NCBI GenBank assembly: GCA_041609715.1
Contig: JBFIQI010000007.1
Span: 1-38,995 of the forward strand
Source of the DNA: JABDLF01 sp041609715
GTDB taxonomy: Bacteria; Pseudomonadota; Gammaproteobacteria; Steroidobacterales; JABDLF01
DNA length: 38,995 nucleotides
Direction: 5' to 3'
Under the pieces are notes generated by a model, which was not told where the DNA came from, did no database searches, and saw only the letters and a list, made by a program, of their open reading frames with translations. The position numbers and the translations under genes are program-made. Of this stretch, positions 26,801 through 33,270 are shown piece after piece (positions within the stretch are counted from its first letter, which is position 1; each line of letters begins with the position of its first letter).

Positions 26801-26853
26801 ACGCACCAATTGACTACGAGCTGAAGCTCATCAGCCGCTCGAACTGGCTCTGA
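23818..26853 (+). CDS. Large exported protein with PPC-like, Asp-box propeller and Asp-rich repeat regions
   Basis: From ATG 23818 (GGAG 9 bases upstream) the protein is 1011 residues. A signal peptide ends near AMA/ADP. Residues about 77-168 resemble a pre-peptidase C-terminal (PPC) beta domain (NDDYDLFVFDPDGN). Residues about 190-640 have Asp-box-like motifs of BNR/sialidase-type propellers: RSRDGGESYEL (~235), ETRDGGQSYTF (~360) and TRSLDEGVTWSEP (~465). A beta-rich region with DUF-like character follows. Residues about 849-908 are an Asp-rich tract like thrombospondin type-3 repeats, which bind calcium. A lysine/serine-rich hinge and a second PPC-like C-terminal domain (LRLEIYNPAGVLVA) end it. 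No catalytic sialidase residues are evident. It could be an extracellular adhesin, binding protein or enzyme. Confidence 0.88.
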   Translation: MKNFKIKALKAAVSGALLVLALPAAMAADPDSGTLNNADQVVNWDGETVGSNPNACIAVPTRPPLVEDFDPNIDPACDHYQLNIQPAFPGETEVVVHINSTGELAENDDYDLFVFDPDGNQIGASTTSGADETVKLINPSPGTYLVEAQAWLVQSPEGTYSGDATLRVGTPGFAPNVTASAEQIFATPTLMDSQLHTGEPSIAVSPVIPEDGSRPLIVGDAPWGTSNATSLWWRSRDGGESYELVQDPVAAPRPRPCEEIDGGGDSDTAFDRHGNIYVNDLAALINITVGHSHDDFQTMNCTKAGGTNPLQPIQDRQWIVASDRADGPAGDEIDAFITFRRGLINGTPATETAIQIYETRDGGQSYTFAGELTDFFGFDNAKVSQTGNPVQRNGILWQAYYLTNTPKVGRYDPYAATDEEKFKVFEVAQRETDVGNVFPTLAIDDAGVLYYAWVEGGGFDVMFTRSLDEGVTWSEPIRVNATGESELAVNPYMVAGSEGRVAVLFNATENAASPDAANGKAWNLYVSQSLNANEGETASFTQYKVTDTPLHFNSICTSGLNCTISGGDRSLLEFNEVDIDPMDGSMVFIFADNGRLQQPPLSGADIPQPYIMATRQIAGDSMIAGKAVLNTLPRTNFAQDREGDSTYPKAGTAEGPQHPVMDILFSRLVATDTGVRAYMTMTDLSDLAEALDVTFGLGDPRTTDKAIWVTRFEINEQVFALGMDIDKTYLVPGAEPTFWYGTPGVARSSGIKRSSYGRQGDHTFDADVGFIDGDTVVVEIPYEFMGIDPADKPVFHSVVSFALVQPDGSLDVGLGLEDHAYFNNQRTVDASKAYDWTLGDPTPLPPNEDEDSDDDDFDDDGSRDDSDSDDDNDGRKDDADSDDDNDGRKDDNDSDDDNDGISDDHDSESTKESKKSKHTRNKGNSSSSHAMDVDAGTLLLIAVAEGAGAENLRLEIYNPAGVLVATSIATPGKTIATAVPLGGGIYEVKVSNPTNAPIDYELKLISRSNWL
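26416..26532 (+). repeat. Three tandem 39-base repeats coding for Asp-rich units
   Basis: Units begin at 26416, 26455 and 26494. The first two are nearly identical at DNA level and the third is diverged. Each codes for 13 residues of the form DSDDDNDGRKDDx. The DxDxDNDG pattern is the calcium-ligand pattern of thrombospondin type-3 repeats. Tandem copies can expand or contract by slippage. Confidence 0.9.
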
Positions 26854-26871
26854 TCCAGAAAGAGCCCCCTC

Positions 26872-26915
26872 GAACCCGTCTGGGCCATGATGGCCTGGGC
26901 GGGTTCATTCTTTTT
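26872..26915 (+). terminator. Rho-independent terminator after the large secreted protein
   Basis: GAACCCG and CGGGTTC pair around an inner GGGCC/GGCC helix with loop ATGAT, followed by ATTCTTTTT. The stem starts 19 bases after the stop codon. It ends the secreted pair and separates it from the gene at 27073. Confidence 0.85.
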
Positions 26916-27072
26916 GGGGCATGCAGAGTTCGGCCACCGGACCCGGAGCATGTCAAAATTTGTATATTGGTCACGCCGCAGGCAGATTCTCTAGTATATT
27001 GACAGACCCTGTTGACGGCTTCGCCAGGCATTTTGGATGAAGCCCAATCAAGAACTGATCGAGGGTGAAACG

Positions 27073-27666
27073 ATGAAGAGATTCCTTATTCTGGTAACCA
27101 GCGCCTTGCTGTTTGGCAGTCTTTCGATTGCGACGTCAGCGGCAGAACCACTGCTGGCACCGGACAGCTCCGGTAAGGCCAAGGCTGCGCAGAAGCGCGC
27201 CGAGAAAGAGGCACGCCGCGCCGAAGAGGGCGTGCGTAAAGCAACGGCAGCCAAAGATGACGCGGACAGCATGGACGAAGAGTCTTCAGTCAGCGAAGAT
27301 GAAGAGTCATCGGTCAGCGAAGACGAACAATCTTCTGAGAGTGCCGATGATTCGGCGGATGAAGAATCTGCAGACAGTGCCGATGACGGCAGCTTCGACG
27401 AGGAAGCGGGAAAGCAAGGCCGCGAACTGGCCCGTGAGAAGCGGGGCGAGAAGGGCGCCCATGGTCGTGAGATGGCACGTGAAAAGCGCGAGGCCAACAA
27501 GGCTCGGCAGGGCGAAAAGCGCGAGATGGTTGAGGCTTACCAGGACGAAAAACGTGCGGCGCGCGAGGCAGGCGAGGGCTTAGAGGCTGGCGATGCCGAA
27601 GCTCCAACCGACGATGTTCAGCAGAAAAAACCCAAGAAACCCTGGTGGAAATTCTGGGATAACTGA
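27073..27666 (+). CDS. Exported acidic-repeat and charged-helix protein of unknown function
   Basis: From ATG 27073 the protein is 197 residues; GAGGGTG lies upstream, and an earlier in-frame ATG at 27037 has no clear site. A signal peptide is followed (cut near SAA/EPL) by a lysine/alanine-rich helix (KAKAAQKRAEKEARRAEEG), an acidic serine-rich tract with a repeated SSVSEDEE unit (about residues 69-115), then a strongly charged helix with repeated REKR blocks (ELAREKRGEKGAHGREMAREKR). It ends in an aromatic, basic tail KKPWWKFWDN. There are no cysteines. It has its own terminator and lies 219 bases after the Asp-rich secreted protein, so functional linkage is only suggested. No family is recognised. 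Confidence 0.85.
   Translation: MKRFLILVTSALLFGSLSIATSAAEPLLAPDSSGKAKAAQKRAEKEARRAEEGVRKATAAKDDADSMDEESSVSEDEESSVSEDEQSSESADDSADEESADSADDGSFDEEAGKQGRELAREKRGEKGAHGREMAREKREANKARQGEKREMVEAYQDEKRAAREAGEGLEAGDAEAPTDDVQQKKPKKPWWKFWDN
27277..27324 (+). repeat. Two tandem 24-base repeats coding for an acidic serine unit
   Basis: The 24-base unit encoding EESSVSED occurs at 27277-27300 and 27301-27324 with few changes. A degenerate third copy follows (EQSSESAD). It makes most of the acidic stretch of the gene at 27073. Confidence 0.85.
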
Positions 27667-27680
27667 TCCCGGAGACAAGC

Positions 27681-27709
27681 AAGGCCGCATTCTCTGCGGC
27701 CTTTTCTTT
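27681..27709 (+). terminator. Rho-independent terminator after the acidic-repeat gene
   Basis: AAGGCCGCA (27681-27689), loop TTCTC, TGCGGCCTT (27695-27703) and then TTCTTTT form a 9-pair stem with a T-rich tail, starting 15 bases after the stop. The EF-G-like gene converges from the right and may use the same hairpin weakly. Confidence 0.9.
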
Positions 27710-27729
27710 TGCGCCTTGGGAGCCCAGGC

Positions 27730-29781
27730 CTAATTTGCTTCGGCAGGTTGCTTCCAGTTCGACTCCAATTGCTTCTGGGTCTGGGGCGGGACCTGCTCGT
27801 ACCGGGAAAACTCCATGGTAAAGCTGCCGGCACCGCCGGTCAGCGACTTGAGCCGGGTTGGAAAGTTACCCAGCTCGCTGACAGGCACTTCACTCTCGAT
27901 CGTGACCCGGTTACCGGGCAGGGCGGTGTTGCCCTTGATGCGGCCACGCAGGCCGGATAATTCGCCGGTTATGCTGCCCATGCTGTCGCTGGGCGCCGTG
28001 ATCTCGACTTCTGCTATGGGCTCCAGCACGATAGGTCTGGCCTTGTTGATGGCATCCATAAAGGCCTTCCTGCCGGCGGCAACGAAAGCAACTTCCTTCG
28101 AGTCCACCGAATGATGCTTGCCGTCGTAAACGATCACCCGTACATCCTGCACGGGATAACCCGCAACCGCGCCGTGGTCCAGCACCTCGCGCACACCTTT
28201 TTCAACGGCGGGAATGAACTGTGAAGGGATCGCGCCACCCACCACTTTATTGACAAACTCGAAACCGGAGCCGCGTTTCAGCGGTTCGATTTTTAAGAAT
28301 ACTTCTCCGAACTGACCAGCACCGCCGGTTTGTTTTTTGTGCCGGTGGTGCCCGTCGGCAGGACGGGTAATGGTCTCGCGATACTCGATGCTGGGCATGT
28401 GCGTATCGACTTCGACGTTGTACCGTTCCTGCATTTTTTCCAGCAGCATTCTGAGGTGCAGCTCGCCCATACCCCTGATGACGGTTTCATTTGCCGTGGC
28501 ATTGTGCTCGATCCGAAGGCTTGGATCTTCGGCCGCGAGCTTGTGCAGGGCATCAGACAGTTTTTGTTCCGTGCCGCGCTGCCTGGGCTGCACAGCGAGG
28601 CCGGCCATGGCCGGCGGCAGGCTCACCGATTTGAGGTGAAAGTGGTCCTCGTCATGGGAGTCATGAAGCACGGCATCGAAGTGAATATCCTCGATTTTGG
28701 CCACCGCGCAAATATCACCTGGGACGGCTTCCGGAACTTCCGTATGATCCTTGCCCTGCAGGCGATACAGATGACTGACTTTAAAAGGCTTGCGCGCATC
28801 GCCGATAAACAACTGACTGGCCGGCGTTATCCGGCCCTGGTGAACTCGAAACAGTCCCAGCTTGCCCACATAGGGATCCACCGAAACCTTGAAGACATGC
28901 GCTACGGCGTGGGCGTTCTCATCGGGCTTGACGCTAACCGGTTCGGCCTGTTCCCCCTCACCCTTCATGAACGGTTGCGGGTTGCCTTCCAGGGGCGTTG
29001 GCATCAGCGTCGCAAACACATGCAGTAACTGGTCAATACCGGTGCCCGTTTCTGCCGAAACAAAACAAATAGGTATCAGGTGGCCTTCGCGCAGGGCTTT
29101 CTCAAAGGGATCGTGGAGCTGTTCCGGGCTCAAATCTTCGCCCTGCTCCAGGTAAAGCTCCATGAGTTGTTCGTCCACCTCCACGACCTGGTCGATTATT
29201 TCCGTGTGCGCGGCGGACACCGAGGCAAAGTCCGAGTCTTTTTCAGATGGTGAAAAAAAGCAGTCAACGACCTGCTTGCCACCATCGGCGGGCAGATTCA
29301 ATGGCAGGCACACATTGCCGAACAAGTCGCGGATTTCTCTCACCAGAGCATGCAGATCGCAGTCGGGCGTGTCGATCCTGTTGATGATTATCATGCGACA
29401 CAATTTCTGCGCGGCGGCTGCGCGCATCATGCGTCGGGTGGAAATTTCGATGCCCATCTGGGCGTTGATCACGATTGCAGCGGTTTCGACTGCCGGCAGA
29501 ACACTGATCGAGCGACCGAGAAAATCCGGATAGCCGGGGGTGTCGATAATATTGATACGGGTGCCTTCATGCTGCAGGTTGCATAGCGCCGTATCAATTG
29601 AGTGTTTCAGTGCGATCTCCTGAGGATCGAAGTCGCATACGGTATTGCCTTTGTTGATGGATCCCGGGCTGCCGATTGCGCCGGTCCTGGCGAGCAAGGC
29701 TTCAGCGAGAGTTGTTTTGCCGGCACCAGCGTGACCGACCAGTGCGATGTTTCTGATATGTTCGGATTTTTTTGTGCCCAC
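27730..29781 (-). CDS. Elongation factor G-like GTPase (EF-G paralogue)
   Basis: This 683-residue protein starts at GTG 29781 with GGGGGGT upstream. It has the EF-G domain order: GTPase (about 1-270), beta-barrel domain II, domains III-V including GMGELHLRMLLEKM and the QTGGAGQFGEVFLK region. The GTPase motifs are altered. The P-loop is GHAGAGKTT (K22), the G3 motif is DTPGYPDF with Tyr84 where translational GTPases have histidine, and G4 is NRID instead of NKxD. This pattern marks the EF-G-like/FusA2 subfamily, whose members are not the housekeeping translocase. Roles proposed for relatives involve ribosome recycling or translation under stress, and none is proven here. No ribosomal protein or tuf genes are nearby. 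Confidence 0.93.
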   Translation of the reverse strand: MGTKKSEHIRNIALVGHAGAGKTTLAEALLARTGAIGSPGSINKGNTVCDFDPQEIALKHSIDTALCNLQHEGTRINIIDTPGYPDFLGRSISVLPAVETAAIVINAQMGIEISTRRMMRAAAAQKLCRMIIINRIDTPDCDLHALVREIRDLFGNVCLPLNLPADGGKQVVDCFFSPSEKDSDFASVSAAHTEIIDQVVEVDEQLMELYLEQGEDLSPEQLHDPFEKALREGHLIPICFVSAETGTGIDQLLHVFATLMPTPLEGNPQPFMKGEGEQAEPVSVKPDENAHAVAHVFKVSVDPYVGKLGLFRVHQGRITPASQLFIGDARKPFKVSHLYRLQGKDHTEVPEAVPGDICAVAKIEDIHFDAVLHDSHDEDHFHLKSVSLPPAMAGLAVQPRQRGTEQKLSDALHKLAAEDPSLRIEHNATANETVIRGMGELHLRMLLEKMQERYNVEVDTHMPSIEYRETITRPADGHHRHKKQTGGAGQFGEVFLKIEPLKRGSGFEFVNKVVGGAIPSQFIPAVEKGVREVLDHGAVAGYPVQDVRVIVYDGKHHSVDSKEVAFVAAGRKAFMDAINKARPIVLEPIAEVEITAPSDSMGSITGELSGLRGRIKGNTALPGNRVTIESEVPVSELGNFPTRLKSLTGGAGSFTMEFSRYEQVPPQTQKQLESNWKQPAEAN

Positions 29782-30105
29782 GGCACCCCCCGATATTCAT
29801 ATTGCTTTGAGGGACGATCCCGAGCTGTGCATAAGTCAATTCGGGCTTTGGGGAATACTACACCAGTCGCGCGGGAGCGGGGACTCACCCGCGCCGCCAT
29901 TTTGCAGTGCGCGCGCAACGCCGGGCTGGCAGCGCCTGGATGAACTGAACATAATACGGAAAAAAACATATATAAAATAAATAGTTATCAATCAACTGGC
30001 ATTTTCCCGGGCGCGCTTTTCGATCTTCCTGCTAGGCTGTACTTAGAATAAAGGCTTGCGCAATGGCAGGCACAATGCTGTGCGCCAAACGATGGGAGAT
30101 CGATC
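29782..30105. other. 324-base gap between divergent genes
   Basis: It separates the EF-G-like gene (minus) from the small membrane protein gene (plus). A markedly AT-rich patch lies at about 29958-29996. TAGAAT at about 30044 resembles a -10 box for the plus gene but has no -35 at the right distance. I see no gene. Confidence 0.5.
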
Positions 30106-30294
30106 ATGACAAAAAACAAGATAATTTCCGGGACCATCATCGGTCTGGTGATAGGCGGCATCCTGGGCATCATTTTCAACAGCGGTCAGTTCAATCTGCT
30201 GAGTGGCGGCATTATCGGCGGCATCATCGGCTTTCTGAGTGGCTGGTTCATGTCCAGGGACGAAGGGTCTTCGGACGGCGGCGCCGGCGAGTAA
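30106..30294 (+). CDS. Small glycine-zipper membrane protein
   Basis: This 62-residue protein starts at ATG 30106, with GGGAG 7 bases upstream. Two hydrophobic segments (IISGTIIGLVIGGILGIIF and LLSGGIIGGIIGFLSGWF, each shorter than 20) carry GxxxG/GxxIGG repeats typical of glycine zippers that pack membrane helices together. A hydrophilic, acidic and glycine-rich tail follows (SRDEGSSDGG). There is no cleavable signal. It probably forms a helical hairpin in the inner membrane and may oligomerise. No family is assigned. A longer open frame (30063-30617) over the same DNA is in another reading frame and is not a gene. Confidence 0.82.
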   Translation: MTKNKIISGTIIGLVIGGILGIIFNSGQFNLLSGGIIGGIIGFLSGWFMSRDEGSSDGGAGE

Positions 30295-30393
30295 GTAACC
30301 AAGATCGCCTCGGCCTGTCAGCATGGACTGGTGGGCGGAGCTCCCCGGCGCAGCGAGCGGGCGCTTTCTCTGACCGCGCGACACAGATCGTAG

Positions 30394-31092
30394 TCAATCA
30401 AAAACGATATGGACGCGGCGGTTGCGCCGGCCTTTTTTTTCCACCTTCGATACCCGCAGTGGCCCGATTTCCCGGGTACTGGCAACATGGGTGCCGCCGC
30501 AGGGCTGCAAATCCACGCCTGGAATTTCCAGTAGTCGCAGGCGCTGCACGTCTGCCGGCGGGCGCACCGACATGGTGCGGACCAGCTCTGGTTGCTGTTG
30601 CAGCTCAGCCTGGGTGATCCAGCGGCTCAAAACCGTATGGTCTGCCTCGATGAGCCGGTTCAGAGCGGCGGTCGCCGCTTGTTTGTCGACGCTGTTCTGC
30701 ATGTCGAAATCCAGACGCGAGCGCGCCGCAGAAATATTTCCGCCGGTGACGCCGTGGGGGATAACGACTCCCAGGAGGTGCAGGCCGGTGTGCATACGCA
30801 TATGGGCGAAGCGCCGTTCCCAGTCAAGTTGTGCCAAAAGTTCTTCGCCGGGGGCCAGATCGCAGGGTTCTGCAGTAACGTGCAAAATCCGGCCGGTTGC
30901 CGTGTAGCAGGTATCGGTTACTTGAATGATGGCTCCGCTTTCCCGGACCAGGGAGCCGCTATCACCAGGCTGGCCGCCCCCGCGGGGATAGAAAACGGTG
31001 CGATCCAGCACCACGCCCTGTTCGCAACAGCGAACCACAAGGCTGCGGCAGCATTTGCTGTAGGCGTCATTGCGGAACAACAATTCGGTCAT
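30394..31092 (-). CDS. AlaX-type alanyl-tRNA editing protein
   Basis: This 232-residue protein is like the editing domain of alanyl-tRNA synthetase standing alone. The metal site is H101 and H105 in MHTGLHLL, and C198 and H202 in CGGTHV. The N-terminal beta part has TVFYPRGGGQPGDSG, the usual AlaX/AlaRS signature. Such proteins hydrolyse Ser-tRNA(Ala) or Gly-tRNA(Ala) in trans, preventing mistranslation. It is cytoplasmic and not linked to alaS here. A consensus TATAAT sits 6 bases before the ATG, and no Shine-Dalgarno sequence is seen, so the mRNA may be leaderless. Confidence 0.93.
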   Translation of the reverse strand: MTELLFRNDAYSKCCRSLVVRCCEQGVVLDRTVFYPRGGGQPGDSGSLVRESGAIIQVTDTCYTATGRILHVTAEPCDLAPGEELLAQLDWERRFAHMRMHTGLHLLGVVIPHGVTGGNISAARSRLDFDMQNSVDKQAATAALNRLIEADHTVLSRWITQAELQQQPELVRTMSVRPPADVQRLRLLEIPGVDLQPCGGTHVASTREIGPLRVSKVEKKGRRNRRVHIVFD

Positions 31093-31098
31093 GCAGTG

Positions 31099-31104
31099 AT
31101 TATA
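31099..31104 (-). promoter_or_regulatory. Candidate -10 box giving a leaderless AlaX transcript
   Basis: TATAAT on the minus strand ends 6 bases before the ATG at 31092, so transcription would start at or within a base or two of the ATG. I see no good -35 at 16-18 bases. Confidence 0.4.
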
Positions 31105-31227
31105 GAGCCTGGTCGGATACGGGGCCGCTCATCGGGACATTTCACCGGCCAGTCACTGGTTATTTTTGCTGACCTGAGCCAGACTTGCTCGGGGCCAGCA
31201 AATTTCAAACTGAATCGGAGACGCAAG

Positions 31228-31758
31228 ATGAAAAACAGAATTTTGTCAGCAGTAATTGCGGCCGGTTTGTTGCTGTTGGTCGGCTGCACCCGGTTACCCG
31301 ATTTGCAGAGTGACGAGCAGGTAACCATGCCCGAGAATTTTATCGGCGTGGTCAGCTATGCGGATGTCGAAACCGTACGATCCTGGCAGCGCAATGATGA
31401 GCCATTTGTGGTTCTGGATGTGCGCACTGAGGAGGAATACCGTAACGAGGGCTATGCACCGGATGCGGTACTTCACAGTTACTATCTGGCATCTCGGCGA
31501 CGCAATAAGAACCTGGATTTTCTGGAGCAGGTAGCGGCTGCTTTTGGGCCCGAAACGAGACTGCTGGTACTGTGTTCTCATGGCATGCGGGCTACCCAGG
31601 CAGCATGGGAGCTGGGCGCAAAGAAAGGCTTCACAAATGTGCATGTGTTCCCAGGTGGTTACGAGGGCCACTACATGGACGGATACGGTAGCGGTGATGG
31701 TTGGAAAGCAGCGGGCTTGCCCTTGGTTTTCTCAGCCACAGACGACGCCGATGACTGA
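31228..31758 (+). CDS. Rhodanese-like domain lipoprotein
   Basis: From ATG 31228 (GGAG 7 bases upstream) the protein is 176 residues. The lipobox LVGC gives C20. The rhodanese fold shows as FVVLDVRTEEEY, then the active-site loop with C116 in VLCSHGMRATQAAWEL, and a closing VFPGGYEGHYMDGYG. The usual loop is CxxGxR, and here it reads CSHGMR, so the persulfide cysteine and the arginine are kept. Such proteins carry sulfane sulfur or transfer it. An exported form may handle periplasmic thiosulfate or cyanide, but that is inference. It converges on the DsbA/FrnE-like gene, 9 bases apart, and both have thiol chemistry. Confidence 0.9.
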   Translation: MKNRILSAVIAAGLLLLVGCTRLPDLQSDEQVTMPENFIGVVSYADVETVRSWQRNDEPFVVLDVRTEEEYRNEGYAPDAVLHSYYLASRRRNKNLDFLEQVAAAFGPETRLLVLCSHGMRATQAAWELGAKKGFTNVHVFPGGYEGHYMDGYGSGDGWKAAGLPLVFSATDDADD

Positions 31759-31767
31759 GCTGGAGGT

Positions 31768-32430
31768 TCAGTGCAAAACCGGGGCTTGATCAGACTCATT
31801 CGGTAAGCCGAATAACGCGTAATCAAAGGCACGCACCAGGGCGCCGGTGTCCCGTGCCCCGCTGATTGCAACCCGCCGGTTAAGCAGAATTTTGGGAACA
31901 CCGGACAGCCCGAGCTGCCTGAGCCGTTGCTGCTCCTCGACGACGGCCTCCAATGTGCGCTCGTCGTCCAGGATTGTGTGCGCTTCTGGTGCGTTGATGC
32001 CGGCCTCGTCTGCAAGTGCCAGCAATACATCCCGGTCGGCAATGTCGAGACCCTGCTCGAAAAAACCGTGGAACAGGCTCTCCACCAGTTGTTCCTGCTG
32101 AGCAGGACCGGCACTGGCTAACAGACGATGAGCGTCAAGGGTGTTGGGGACGCGTCTGATACGATCAAAATCGAAATGAATACCCAGCAGTGCGCCTTCA
32201 TTGCTCAGTCGTTCCATGCCGGCGGCAATCGCGGGCGCCGTGCCGAATTTTTCACGCAGGAAGACATCCGAATCCTGACCTTCTGCTGGAATATCGGGAT
32301 AAAGCTGCATCGGGTGCCAGCGCACCACGCTGGGCCCCTGCAGGCTTTGCAAAGCCTGGCCGAGTCGGCGCTTGGCAATAAAGCACCAGGGGCAGACGAT
32401 GTCGGAAACCATATCGATTCGCAGACTCAT
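31768..32430 (-). CDS. DsbA-family oxidoreductase (FrnE-like)
   Basis: From ATG 32430 the protein is 220 residues, with GGAG upstream at a loose spacing; a longer frame reaches 32481. It has a thioredoxin fold with active site C13-P-W-C16, a helical insertion, and the cis-proline loop LSGVPKIL. There is no signal peptide, so it is a cytoplasmic FrnE-type member rather than periplasmic DsbA. FrnE proteins act on disulfides or as isomerases, and in some bacteria help oxidative-stress resistance. It is transcribed away from the unknown gene at 32586 on the same strand, 155 bases downstream of it. Confidence 0.92.
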   Translation of the reverse strand: MSLRIDMVSDIVCPWCFIAKRRLGQALQSLQGPSVVRWHPMQLYPDIPAEGQDSDVFLREKFGTAPAIAAGMERLSNEGALLGIHFDFDRIRRVPNTLDAHRLLASAGPAQQEQLVESLFHGFFEQGLDIADRDVLLALADEAGINAPEAHTILDDERTLEAVVEEQQRLRQLGLSGVPKILLNRRVAISGARDTGALVRAFDYALFGLPNESDQAPVLH

Positions 32431-32585
32431 GAACAAAAGCTCCAGCGGCAACAATCCAGTGCCGTCAAAATATTTGATCATGAATCTGGGGGTAAATTCC
32501 CTTTTCTCAACAGGAACTTTTGCCCAGCAGTCCGGCTCGATAGGGAACCTGCGCGACGCTGGCTCAGCTCAGGCGCTGCGGCTGC

Positions 32586-33005
32586 TCACGCGTAGCTGAT
32601 ATTGATGACGAAATTGAGCTCGTAATAACAGCGCTGGTGACCAACGTTCTGGCGCCCATCCCATCCCTGGCAAACGCGGCGCCCATGGCTGTTGGTTTCA
32701 TAAGAGGCAATCATGCGCTCGATTTCCTCCGTCAGATCAAAGCCGCCATCGATGCATTCGGTGTTTTTGCAACGAAAGACGAAATTGGCCATGGCATCCG
32801 GGCTCAGGGAAAAGCCGCGAATCGTAGGTTCGATTTTTTCAAACGGGGCTTTGACCGAAAGATTAACGGACAGCTTGCTGACCTCCGGGAATTTATCCCC
32901 GATTCGCTCGCCCCTGGCCTCGATTTGGGAGTCGGCAGCCTTATCCTCAGCGCTTTTAACGCTCACGGATTGGGCGCCCAGCGCTTTTTTCAATCTTTCA
33001 AACAT
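32586..33005 (-). CDS. Hypothetical protein with four cysteines
   Basis: From ATG 33005 the protein is 139 residues, with only a weak ribosome site. The N-terminus is a charged helix (MFERLKKALG). The second half has C79, C84, C112 and C126 in RCKNTEC, RRVCQGW and HQRCYYE, which could bind a metal or form disulfides. There is no signal peptide or membrane segment. The ending YYELNFVINISYA is beta-like. It is not recognised. It lies between the DsbA-like gene and the c-di-GMP operon on the same strand, with gaps of 155 and 265 bases, so it is probably its own unit. Confidence 0.75.
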   Translation of the reverse strand: MFERLKKALGAQSVSVKSAEDKAADSQIEARGERIGDKFPEVSKLSVNLSVKAPFEKIEPTIRGFSLSPDAMANFVFRCKNTECIDGGFDLTEEIERMIASYETNSHGRRVCQGWDGRQNVGHQRCYYELNFVINISYA

Positions 33006-33270
33006 GGTGCATCCGTCGGGCGAGCACGCTCGCTCCAAGCATAGCCTCTGTGTGCGGCCACAACCATCCGAATGTCGCCAATATTTGCTCGCCGGCCGGC
33101 TAAGGGCTTGCGGTTACGGGATGGCAGGTAAGCCTCGGGTCGCGTTAGCACGAGCGCACCTCGCGGTTTGAGGAAATCGCCAGACTACACATTAGCAAGG
33201 GCCGAGTCGGGTTTTATGTGACCGGGTTCACAGAAGCCACAGGGAACTGCTGTTCCAACCAAGGCGGCGG

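Noticed and set aside
30063..30617. 184-codon open frame across the glycine-zipper gene and AlaX 3' end
   Set aside because: The 62-residue frame at 30106 has a proper ribosome site and membrane-helix composition; the longer frame is low-complexity and antisense to AlaX.
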